A stretch of DNA of 38,109 nt from Pseudomonadota bacterium (GTDB lineage Bacteria > Pseudomonadota > Alphaproteobacteria > SP197). Shown piece by piece: positions 31,232-38,109 of the stretch (its first letter is position 1; each line of letters starts with the position of its first letter). A model generated the notes under the pieces. It was not told the origin of the DNA. It saw only the letters and a program-made list of their open reading frames with translations, and searched no databases. The stretch is from NCBI GenBank assembly GCA_027592745.1, contig JAQCLG010000017.1, positions 1 through 38,109 of the forward strand, given 5' to 3'. Both the position numbers and the translations under genes were made by a program.

Positions 31232-32533
31232 CTACTTCGCGCGGGCGTCGAGGAACTGGTACCAGCGCTGCACGATCGGCAGGAACCAGGGATTGCCGTC
31301 GTAGAACGGGATCGTGGTGAACTCCATGTCGTCGAAGGCCGTCTTGCCCTCGGCCTTGCCGAGGATCTTCATCGCCGTCTTGTAGCCGAAGTAGGTCTGC
31401 TTCACGACGCCCGAGCCGTTGCAGGCCAGGGCATAGTGGATGCCGTCGCGCACGCCGATATGGGGCAGCTTGTCGAAGGCAAAGGCGACGTTGCCGGTCC
31501 AGCTGTGCGTCACCTTGACGTCCTTGAGCTCGGGGAAGATGCCGCACATGAACTTGTGCAGTATCTCGCCGCTTTCCTTCGTCTCGATGTCGCGGGTCTT
31601 GGCGCGGCCGCCGAAGATGACGCGCTTGCGGTCCGGCGACGGCCGATAATAGTAGAGGATGTGCTTGGTGTCGGCGATCATCCGGTGGTGCGGGAAGAGT
31701 TCGGTGATGCGTTCCTCGCCGATCTCCTCGGTGGCGATGATGTAACTGCCGACCGGCACGAGGCGCCGGCGCAGGTCCTGCGCGGCGGGCGGAGTGTAGC
31801 CGTTGGTCATGACGCAGACGTTGTCGGCGAGCACCTTGCCGCGGCTGGTCGTGACCTCGAAACCCTTGCCCGAACGGGCAATCGCGGTGACCGGGGTGTG
31901 CGCGGCGATCTTGATGCCGGCCTGCCGGACCCGGTCGAGCACCTGCTGGTGGTAGATCGCCGGGTGCAGGCCGCCGCCGGCCAGGGTCGCCTTGCCGCCG
32001 TGATAGGCGTCGGTCTTGACCTCGCTGTGCTGTTCGGCACGCGGGATCATGTAGCCGGTTTCGAGACCTGCCTCCTTCTTGACCAGTTCGATGCCGCGGG
32101 CCATGGCCTCATAGTCCGACGGCGCATGCGCGCCGATGAAACGGCCGACCTTCTGGTAGTGGCACTGGATCTGCTCGCCGGCCAGGAAATCCTCGAAGAA
32201 CTCGAGGCTGCGCTCGCTCTCGGTCACCATGTCGACCGCACGCTGCTGGCCGTACTTGGCCTTGAGGTCGCTGTAGCCGAGCTTCAGGCCCGAACCGGCC
32301 ATGCCGCCACTGCGGGAGGAAGCGCCATGGCCCGGTTCCCTGGCCTCCAGCACCACGACATCGCGCCCGGCGCGCGTCAGGTGCAGGGCGGCCGACATAC
32401 CGGCGTAACCCGAACCGACGATGGCGACATCGACCTTTCGGGGAAGTTCGATCTGGGGCCAGTCGGGACGCGGCGCCAGCTCCCACCAATAGGGAGTCGC
32501 CTTCCATCCGTCGGCGAAGATCGAATCGGCCAT
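31232..32533 (-). CDS. FAD-dependent oxidoreductase (DAO family)
   Basis: The 433-aa amine/amino acid oxidase-like flavoprotein starts with an N-terminal lead FADGWKATPYWWELAP typical of the gamma-glutamylputrescine oxidase/sarcosine oxidase-like subgroup. Rossmann FAD site VDVAIVGSGYAGMSAALHL and EAREPGHGASSRSGGM follow, and C-terminal SWTGNVAFAFDKLPHIGV and ALACNGSGVVKQTYFG complete the fold. It would oxidise a secondary or N-methyl amine. GGAG six bases before the ATG at 32533 supports that start over an in-frame ATG at 32545. It is divergent from the third MttB paralog (184 bp apart), suggesting a joint role in methylated amine breakdown. Confidence 0.88.
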   Translation of the reverse strand: MADSIFADGWKATPYWWELAPRPDWPQIELPRKVDVAIVGSGYAGMSAALHLTRAGRDVVVLEAREPGHGASSRSGGMAGSGLKLGYSDLKAKYGQQRAVDMVTESERSLEFFEDFLAGEQIQCHYQKVGRFIGAHAPSDYEAMARGIELVKKEAGLETGYMIPRAEQHSEVKTDAYHGGKATLAGGGLHPAIYHQQVLDRVRQAGIKIAAHTPVTAIARSGKGFEVTTSRGKVLADNVCVMTNGYTPPAAQDLRRRLVPVGSYIIATEEIGEERITELFPHHRMIADTKHILYYYRPSPDRKRVIFGGRAKTRDIETKESGEILHKFMCGIFPELKDVKVTHSWTGNVAFAFDKLPHIGVRDGIHYALACNGSGVVKQTYFGYKTAMKILGKAEGKTAFDDMEFTTIPFYDGNPWFLPIVQRWYQFLDARAK

Positions 32534-32717
32534 GTCCTGCTCCATTGTTCCGGTTGCGTCGCAGCTTGGAACAAGGCCATGGCCTCGGCAAGGGAGAGCG
32601 CGCGAGAATCGGTCCGCACGCGACCCATGGGGCCGCGCAGGCGACGAAATCTGACCGTTTCGCCCCCAAGGCGCATGCCATAAGCGGACGCATACAGGCC
32701 CTTTCGGGAGCACGATC

Positions 32718-34292
32718 ATGACCGACGATGTTGAGCAGGCTGGACGCGGAGCGCGCCGCGGACGTGGCGAACGCGGCGGCAGCGGCGCACGCCGCGCAAC
32801 GCGCACGACACGCTTCTCGACCGTGCCCCTGCCCTATATCCAGCGCCGCATCGGCACCTTCGACGTGCTTTCGGAAGAAGGCCTCGAGATCATCGAGAAC
32901 AACGCCGAAACGATCATGGAAGAGGTCGGCATCGCCATCAAGGACGACCCCGAGGTCGTGGCGATGTGGAAGGAAGCCGGCGCCGAGGTCGGCGACGACG
33001 GCGAGCGCCTGCGCGTGCCGCGCGGCCTGGCCCGCGAGCTGCTCAAGACCGCGCCCAGTTCCTTCACCCAGCATGCCCGCAACCCGGAGCGCAACGTCAA
33101 GATCGGCGACGGCAGCACGGTGTTTGCCCCGGTCTACGGCCCGCCCTTCATCCGCAACCTGGACGAAGGACGGCGCTACGCCACGATCGAGGACTTCCGC
33201 AACTTCGTGAAGCTGGCCTACCTGACGCCCGCGATGCACCACTCGGGCGGCACGGTGTGCGAACCGGTCGACATCCCCGTCTCCAAGCGCCACCTCGACA
33301 TGGTCTATTCGCACATCCGCTACAGCGACAAGCCGTTCATGGGCTCTGTCACGGCACCCGAGCGCGCCGAGGACACCATCGCCATGGCCAAGCTGGTGCT
33401 GGGCGACGACTTCGTCGAGAACAACTGCTGCATCATCAACCTGATCAACGCCAACTCGCCCATGACCTTCGACGGGACCATGCTGGGTGCACTGAAGGTC
33501 TACGCCCGCCACAACCAGGCCTGCGTCGTCTCGCCCTTCATCCTCTCGGGCGCGATGAGCCCGGTGACGGTCGCCGGCACGGTGGCGCAGCTCTTCGCCG
33601 AGGCCCTGGTCGGCATGGCCACGACCCAGCTCGTGCGCAAAGGCGCACCGGTGGTCTTCGGCACCTTCGGCAGCTCGATCTCGATGCAGTCGGGCGCCCC
33701 GACCTTCGGCACTCCCGAGCCCACCCTGGTCCTGCTCGCCTCGGCCCAGCTCGCGCGCCGCATCGGCGTGCCCTTCCGTTCGGGCGGCTCTCTCTGCGGC
33801 TCCAAGATCGCCGATGCCCAGGCGGCCTACGAAAGCGCCAACACCTTGCTGCCGACCCTTCTGGGCGGCGTCAACTTCGTGCTCCATGCCGCAGGCTGGC
33901 TCGAGGGCGGCCTGGCTTCGGGCTACGAGAAGTTCGTGATGGACGCCGACCAGATCGGCATGATGCAGGTGCTGGCGGGCGGCGTGGACCTCAGCGAGAA
34001 CGGCCAGGCGATGGACGCCATCCGCGAAGTCGGTCCGGGCAGCCACTTCCTGGGCTGCGCGCATACCCAGGCCAACTTCGAGAACGCCTTCTACCGTTCG
34101 ACCATCGCCGACAACAACAGCTTCGAGCAGTGGGAGGCCGAAGGCAGCGACGACGCCCAGGTCCGCGCCAACAAGCTGTGGAAGGCGATGCTGGCCGATT
34201 ACGAGGCGCCCGCGATCGATCCCGGCGTGGACGAGGCGCTGGGCGCCTTCATCACCCAGCGCAAGGAAGCCCTGCCCGACAGCTTCGCGTAA
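32718..34292 (+). CDS. MttB-family (trimethylamine methyltransferase-like) protein, paralog 3
   Basis: The 524-aa MttB superfamily protein is more divergent than the 1.7-4.8 kb pair. It has [69 protein letters not shown] and EVGPGSHFLGCAHTQANFE. The first 33 residues are Arg/Gly-rich and look disordered. GGGAG precedes the ATG at 32718. There is no in-frame amber, so it is not a pyrrolysine form. Differences from paralogs 1 and 2 in the central barrel strands (GSSIS for TSNVD) suggest another substrate. It is divergent from a DAO oxidoreductase, and no corrinoid protein gene is adjacent. Confidence 0.9.
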   Translation: MTDDVEQAGRGARRGRGERGGSGARRATRTTRFSTVPLPYIQRRIGTFDVLSEEGLEIIENNAETIMEEVGIAIKDDPEVVAMWKEAGAEVGDDGERLRVPRGLARELLKTAPSSFTQHARNPERNVKIGDGSTVFAPVYGPPFIRNLDEGRRYATIEDFRNFVKLAYLTPAMHHSGGTVCEPVDIPVSKRHLDMVYSHIRYSDKPFMGSVTAPERAEDTIAMAKLVLGDDFVENNCCIINLINANSPMTFDGTMLGALKVYARHNQACVVSPFILSGAMSPVTVAGTVAQLFAEALVGMATTQLVRKGAPVVFGTFGSSISMQSGAPTFGTPEPTLVLLASAQLARRIGVPFRSGGSLCGSKIADAQAAYESANTLLPTLLGGVNFVLHAAGWLEGGLASGYEKFVMDADQIGMMQVLAGGVDLSENGQAMDAIREVGPGSHFLGCAHTQANFENAFYRSTIADNNSFEQWEAEGSDDAQVRANKLWKAMLADYEAPAIDPGVDEALGAFITQRKEALPDSFA

Positions 34293-34385
34293 GGGCTATC
34301 ACAGGGGATCTCCGGGCCTGCGGGTTTTGATGCCACAGAAGGTGTAATCTCGGTTCTTGGTTCATCAACTGGGGTACCCCTAACC

Positions 34386-35267
34386 ATGGAGCTCAACGAC
34401 CTTCTGTCCGAGGCTTCGGTGGACCTGACGCGGACACTCGTGTTGCGGCACCGGCCAACCGAGCCCTAGTTCTTCAAGGCCCTGCCGCTTCTTGCGGGAG
34501 AGCGGCTCGATCTTTTCAATGCGTATCAATGCTACCAAGGCGGGCCTCTGGAGAAGTCGATCGACCAGCTTAGAGGTGGCCTGATTGCTTCCTTCATCGC
34601 CTACGGTGCAGGCAAGGCAGTTTACGTAGGAACGTTCACGATCAATGGCTCGACTCCCGTGACGCGAGACGAGTTTTGGTCACGTCCGGCAAACAAGGAA
34701 ATCCAGAAGCTCGGATCTGCGGGTTTCAACGATCGCATCAAGCGGGAACGTATCCTGGAGTTCGATCTCGGTTTGACCGACTTCATGTCGAATTGGAGAG
34801 GCAAGCTCGTGGTGGGATGGCCTCCACCCGAACGCAGCTGGTATCGACGCGCCCACAAGAATGTGATGCCTGTCCTGGCCATTCGCGAAGAAAGCGCCTT
34901 CGCGCCCGATCTGCCCGCATGGGAACAAATCGACTTTTCCTGGCCGGAGCTTGGCATCTTGCCGCGGAGCCTGCGCGCGGCGCTGGCACAGTGGCGTGGC
35001 ATTTACCTGATCTGGGATTCGTCCGACGGGATGGCATATGTCGGCTCAGCCTATGGCGTGGACAACATCCTTGGACGATGGACGGGATATGCAGCCACTG
35101 GCCATGGCGGCAACAAGCTGCTCAAGCAACGGGATCCGTCGAGTTTTCGATTCTCGATCCTGCAGCGTGTCTCACCCGACCTCGACGATGCCGAAGTGAT
35201 TGCGCTCGAAAACTCATGGAAGGCGCGCCTCCATACCAGGGCGCCTCACGGACTCAACGAGAACTGA
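34386..35267 (+). pseudogene. GIY-YIG nuclease-family gene interrupted by an in-frame TAG codon
   Basis: From the ATG at 34386 the frame encodes a 293-codon protein broken once, by TAG at 34467-34469 (codon 28, RHRPTEP-stop-FFKALPLLAG). Before and after the TAG the sequence reads as one family. The C-terminal third is a GIY-YIG domain: WRGIYLIWDSSDGMAYVGSA, then GRWTGY (catalytic Arg) and ALENSWKARL (metal-binding Glu). A single G-to-T change in GAG would explain the stop. The downstream part could start at a GTG at 34659 (202 aa), which keeps the nuclease domain. The gene is less GC-rich than its neighbours, consistent with transfer. A nonsense mutation, sequencing error or readthrough are all possible. 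Confidence 0.7.
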
Positions 35268-35282
35268 GGCCGGAGGCAACGC

Positions 35283-36131
35283 TCAGCCCCGATTGAAGCC
35301 GGTCGCCACCTTTGCTCTCACCCGTTCGCCGTACATCTGGATGTTGAGGTCGTCGCGCTCGCGCTTGTCGGGGATGCGGTCGTAGGCCAGCACGGCAGTC
35401 AGGCGCGGCACACTGCCCTCGACGGGAAGGACGCGGTGGACGCTGTGGTGACCTCGCATGATGGTCAGGGTTCCGGCCCGGGCACTGCGGCGGTGCAGGC
35501 GCTCGTAGGTTCCCTCAAAGGCGCAGGCGACACCGTCGTAGTTGGGATCGTCGTCGCTGCGCACGAGGCTGGCGCACTCCAGGTCGCCGCCGCCCTCCGG
35601 CGTCGTCAGGTAGAGCAGCACCACGAAATCCATGTCGTCGAAATGCCAGGCCTGCTCGTCGCCGGGATTGAGCACGTTGATGTTGAGCGCCTGGAAGCGG
35701 TCGGCGTGGCGGTAGAGCGGGCGCACCTGCAGGGCCTCGGCAACGAAGGCCGTCAGCCCGTCCCACTGATAGAGTTGCCGCAGCCAGTGGTCATCGGGAA
35801 TGAGATCGTCGGCGACCACACCCCACCAGGTGCGGAAGAACTGCCGCCTGGGGTGCCCTTCGGGGAAGGAGGTGTCCTCCTGGTCCGGTGTGTCGAGATA
35901 GGCGCTGCGCACCACCTCGCGGCGGGCCGTACGATCATGAAGTGCCATGGCCTCCTGCCAGAAGCGGGCGACGGCCCCGGGCGTCAGGAAGTCGTGGAGC
36001 ACCGCGAAGGCCTGGCTGTCGAGTTCGGCACGGCAGCGCGCGATCAGTGCCCGTGTGCGCGGGTCAGTCAGATCGTGGACGGGATACCGCTCCAGATCGA
36101 TCCATGCGGCGGGTGTGGCAGGTTCAGCCAT
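35283..36131 (-). CDS. 2-oxoglutarate/Fe(II)-dependent oxygenase, HalD/BesD-like
   Basis: The 282-aa protein has the facial triad His163-x-Asp165 (AWHFDDMDF) and a distal His232 (HHSVHRVLPV), followed by Arg243 (VPRLTAVLAYD) for 2-oxoglutarate. The overall pattern (LNINVLNPGDEQAWHFDD) resembles the family that includes the amino-acid radical halogenase BesD/HalD. Those halogenases have Gly in place of the Asp; here the Asp is present, which points to a hydroxylase. An amino-acid-like or betaine-like substrate is inferred. The start overlaps the stop of the alpha/beta hydrolase gene by 8 bp, so it is in the same operon. It converges on the GIY-YIG gene. Confidence 0.75.
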   Translation of the reverse strand: MAEPATPAAWIDLERYPVHDLTDPRTRALIARCRAELDSQAFAVLHDFLTPGAVARFWQEAMALHDRTARREVVRSAYLDTPDQEDTSFPEGHPRRQFFRTWWGVVADDLIPDDHWLRQLYQWDGLTAFVAEALQVRPLYRHADRFQALNINVLNPGDEQAWHFDDMDFVVLLYLTTPEGGGDLECASLVRSDDDPNYDGVACAFEGTYERLHRRSARAGTLTIMRGHHSVHRVLPVEGSVPRLTAVLAYDRIPDKRERDDLNIQMYGERVRAKVATGFNRG

Positions 36132-37062
36132 GGCTGTTCAGGAAGGCTCCCACAGCATTGAGGGATTCCAGTCCTTCGGGCACGACATGGAGCCAGTATT
36201 CCGTGGTGTGGACGAGGCCCGGTAGGGTCCTGAAATGGGCGTCGACTCCGGCGTCACGTGCCGCCTCGACCAGGCGCAGGCCGTCGTCGTGCAGGATCTC
36301 GCGCTCGCCCGCATGGACTAGGAAGGGCGGCAGACCCGTGAAATCGCCGTAGACCGGGGAGACATAGGGGTGGTTCCAGGGCGTGCCGTCCTGGATGTAA
36401 AGCGCGCGGATGAAGGTGATGCCGTCGGGCGAGAGCATGGGGTCGAGATGGGCGCGCTCGGTGCGCGACGGACTGCGGCCCTCGAAGTCGGTGGCCGGCG
36501 CAAAGGCCGCGGCGGCGGCTGGCAGGGGCCTGCCCTCGTCGCGCAGGCGCAGCATCAGGGCAAAGGTGAGATTGCCGCCCGCGGAATCGCCGGCAAGCAT
36601 GGCGACACGCGGCGCACCAGCACCCTCCGATCCGTTCTCCAGAAGCCAAATCCAGGCCTTCAGGCAATCGTCGAGGCCCGCCGGAAAGGGATGTTCGGGT
36701 GCCAGGCGGTAGTCGACCGCAAGCACGGCCATGCCCGTGGCGCGCGACAGAGCCTCGACCTGATGGCGGTAGCCGTCGAGGGTGCCCGCCACCCAGCCCC
36801 CGCCATGGATCCAGAGCAGGCGACGTCCGGGATCGGCGCCCGGCACCACGACCCATTCGCACGGCACGCCATCGACCGAGACGGCTGCGACGCTGGTGTC
36901 CGGTGCGATCGACGGTGCGATGCCGTCGAGTACCAGGCAGGCGTCGGTTTCGGTCCGGTAGGCCGCGATCATGGCGGCGGTATCGCCATCCTGCCGGGCA
37001 GGCGGATGGTCCCGGGCCTCCTCCAGGCGGCGGATCAGCGAGAGGAGTTGTGGTGACGGCAT
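36124..37062 (-). CDS. Alpha/beta hydrolase (hormone-sensitive lipase-like esterase)
   Basis: The 312-aa esterase of the HSL group has an oxyanion-hole motif HGGGW near residue 90, nucleophile elbow GDSAGG near 163, a catalytic Asp region near 255 (PPFLVHAGEREILHDD) and a catalytic His in GLVHTTEYW near 290. It hydrolyses short-chain esters or lactones in the cytosol; the natural substrate is unknown. GGAGG lies just upstream of the ATG at 37062. It sits between the HAD hydrolase (19-bp gap) and the 2OG oxygenase (8-bp overlap) in the minus-strand operon that begins with sarcosine oxidase genes outside the window. Confidence 0.9.
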   Translation of the reverse strand: MPSPQLLSLIRRLEEARDHPPARQDGDTAAMIAAYRTETDACLVLDGIAPSIAPDTSVAAVSVDGVPCEWVVVPGADPGRRLLWIHGGGWVAGTLDGYRHQVEALSRATGMAVLAVDYRLAPEHPFPAGLDDCLKAWIWLLENGSEGAGAPRVAMLAGDSAGGNLTFALMLRLRDEGRPLPAAAAAFAPATDFEGRSPSRTERAHLDPMLSPDGITFIRALYIQDGTPWNHPYVSPVYGDFTGLPPFLVHAGEREILHDDGLRLVEAARDAGVDAHFRTLPGLVHTTEYWLHVVPEGLESLNAVGAFLNSHG

Positions 37063-37081
37063 GTAGCCTCCGTGGTCAGCA

Positions 37082-37696
37082 TCAGTCGAGAAGCCCCAGG
37101 GCAACCAGGTCGGCGCGTAGTGCGCAGGGTTCGGCAAAGTGATGCGTGTGAAAGCCCAATGCGGAGGCACTTTCGATGTTGGGCGCATGATCGTCGATGA
37201 AGACGGTGCGAGACGGCTCCAGTGCGAACCGCTGCGCCAGCAGGCAGAAGATCGCCGGGTCGGGCTTGCGCAGGCCTTCGCGGCCGGAGATCAGCATGCC
37301 GTCGAAGCGCTCCAGAAACGCAAAGCGGCGCTCGCCGTGGTGAAAGGTCTCTGCCGACCAGTTCGTCAATGCATAGAGGGGCGCACCGCCTGCATGAAGC
37401 TCTTCCAGGACGGCCACGGTACCGTGGATGGCATCCTTCATCATCGCATCGAAGCGGTCGTAGTAGGCATCGATCAGGTCGCGCTTGTCGGGATGGCGCG
37501 CGATCGCCTCGGCATTGGCCTCGGCGATCGTGCGGCCGGCATCCTGCTGCACGTTCCAGTCGGGGCCGCAGACCTCGGTCAGGAAGTGCTCGCGCTCTGC
37601 CGCGTCGGCGATGAGCTCGTCGTAGAGGTGTCGGGGATTCCAGTCGATCAGCACGCCGCCCAGGTCGAAGACGACATGGGTCGGGGCAGGTTTCAC
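37082..37696 (-). CDS. HAD-superfamily (subfamily IA) hydrolase
   Basis: The 204-aa phosphatase-like protein has motif I FDLGGVLIDW near residues 10-19, motif II LTNWS near 110, the Lys of motif III in GLRKPDPAIF and motif IV FIDDHAPNIESA. Motif I has Gly-Gly-Val where phosphatases usually carry the second Asp, as in the D-x-G-G-V subgroup that includes haloacid-dehalogenase-like and YihX-like enzymes. The GTG start at 37696 overlaps the soxG stop (GTGA). The substrate is unknown; linkage to sarcosine oxidase genes is the only hint. Confidence 0.88.
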   Translation of the reverse strand: MKPAPTHVVFDLGGVLIDWNPRHLYDELIADAAEREHFLTEVCGPDWNVQQDAGRTIAEANAEAIARHPDKRDLIDAYYDRFDAMMKDAIHGTVAVLEELHAGGAPLYALTNWSAETFHHGERRFAFLERFDGMLISGREGLRKPDPAIFCLLAQRFALEPSRTVFIDDHAPNIESASALGFHTHHFAEPCALRADLVALGLLD

Positions 37697-38109
37697 GCGC
37701 CGTCATCCGTCTTGGGGCGGGCCGGGCGGCGCCAGGATCCAGTCTGCGCCTCCGCAGCGATGGCCACGCCATAGGGCGCGCCGGAGGTCTCGAACCAATG
37801 GAAGAGATAGTCGGACTGGCTGCGCTCGACAAAGACGTCATAGACCGGCGCATCGTCGACCTGGTGCAGGATCACCGTCGAGCGCACGATGAAGCTCTGG
37901 GCGCAGCAGCCGGCGCCGAAGACGCGAGGGTGCAGGTCGAGCGGACAGCCCATGGACAACACATCGCGCGCCATGGGACCCGCCACGCGGATGGTGGTGC
38001 GTCCTTCGGTGACGTCGACGATGCCGACGCTGGTTCCCGCAAGGCCTTCCTCCAGGGCGTCCGTGATCGCCCTCTCGGCACCGACCGGGCCGACCAGAAG
38101 CCATTCCTG
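37693..38109 (-). CDS. soxG: Sarcosine oxidase gamma subunit, partial (5' end beyond window)
   Basis: The open frame runs off the right edge, so 138 C-terminal residues are visible. They read EWLLVGPVGAERAITDALEE, then GIVDVTEGRTTIRVAGPMARDVLS, GCPLDLHPRVFGAGCCAQSF, and YDVFVERSQSDYLFHWFE. These are the conserved core of SoxG, the gamma subunit of heterotetrameric sarcosine oxidase. The complex oxidises sarcosine to glycine with tetrahydrofolate as one-carbon acceptor. soxB, soxD and soxA would be expected just beyond 38109. A GTG at 37986 could look like a start but is internal, because the conserved sequence continues upstream of it. Confidence 0.88.
   Translation of the reverse strand, partial: QEWLLVGPVGAERAITDALEEGLAGTSVGIVDVTEGRTTIRVAGPMARDVLSMGCPLDLHPRVFGAGCCAQSFIVRSTVILHQVDDAPVYDVFVERSQSDYLFHWFETSGAPYGVAIAAEAQTGSWRRPARPKTDDGA

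Noticed and set aside
37693-37986. Free-standing 97-aa protein starting at GTG 37986
   Set aside because: Conserved SoxG sequence continues in frame upstream to the window edge, so this is the C-terminal part of a longer gene.

Overview
The window is a GC-rich (roughly two-thirds G+C by eye), densely coded chromosomal segment. No rRNA, tRNA, CRISPR array, transposase or integrase was seen. Codon use, the gene families (heterotetrameric sarcosine oxidase, corrinoid-partner-free MttB paralogs, DddP-like M24 proteins) and a palindromic repeat at 4871-4900 all point to an alphaproteobacterium. There is no marker gene to place it more finely.

Layout. 1-4.9 kb: histidine ammonia-lyase (minus) divergent from two tandem MttB-family methyltransferases (plus). 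5-6.2 kb: AhpD-like protein plus GNAT, preceded by a (GGTCT)n repeat. 6.2-8.1 kb: AbrB-like and EamA membrane proteins (minus). 8.2-10.2 kb: fatty acid desaturase divergent from an XRE regulator. 10.3-12.9 kb: GFA-family protein, cytosolic PhnD-like binding protein, MT-A70 methyltransferase and GNAT. 13.0-16.7 kb: Rieske oxygenase converging on two tandem DddP-like genes. 16.8-20.15 kb: zinc operon zur, a 47-aa membrane protein, znuC, znuB, znuA, with a Zur-box-like palindrome upstream. 20.3-23.9 kb: dimethylglycine/sarcosine dehydrogenase divergent from an acetamidase/formamidase. 23.9-26.0 kb: VOC protein, DUF1007 protein and Ni/Co exporter. 26.3-29.6 kb: receiver protein, orphan CoxL-type molybdenum subunit and a frameshifted hypothetical gene. 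29.6-32.5 kb: GST, two small 3-TM proteins, a 67-aa ORF and a DAO oxidoreductase. 32.7-34.3 kb: third MttB paralog. 34.4-35.3 kb: GIY-YIG gene with an in-frame TAG. 35.3-38.1 kb: 2OG-Fe(II) oxygenase, alpha/beta hydrolase, HAD hydrolase and the truncated 3' part of soxG.

Theme. Nine genes belong to families that act on methylated onium compounds or their products: three MttB paralogs, two DddP-like proteins, a Rieske oxygenase of the carnitine/betaine type, a DMGDH/SarDH protein, a DAO oxidoreductase and SoxG. A plausible reading is a catabolic region for glycine-betaine-like or DMSP-like osmolytes, with demethylation running down to sarcosine and glycine. No corrinoid protein (MttC) or pyrrolysine machinery is present, so how the MttB paralogs would pass on a methyl group is unknown.

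Less expected items are the unlisted 47-aa membrane protein translationally coupled inside the zur-znu operon, the DddP active-site pattern in both M24 genes, the amber-interrupted GIY-YIG gene, two likely single-base frame breaks (26.27 kb and 29.09 kb), and the pentanucleotide repeat next to a start codon. No stretch longer than about 300 bases lacks a gene. The longest non-coding interval is 25993-26286.
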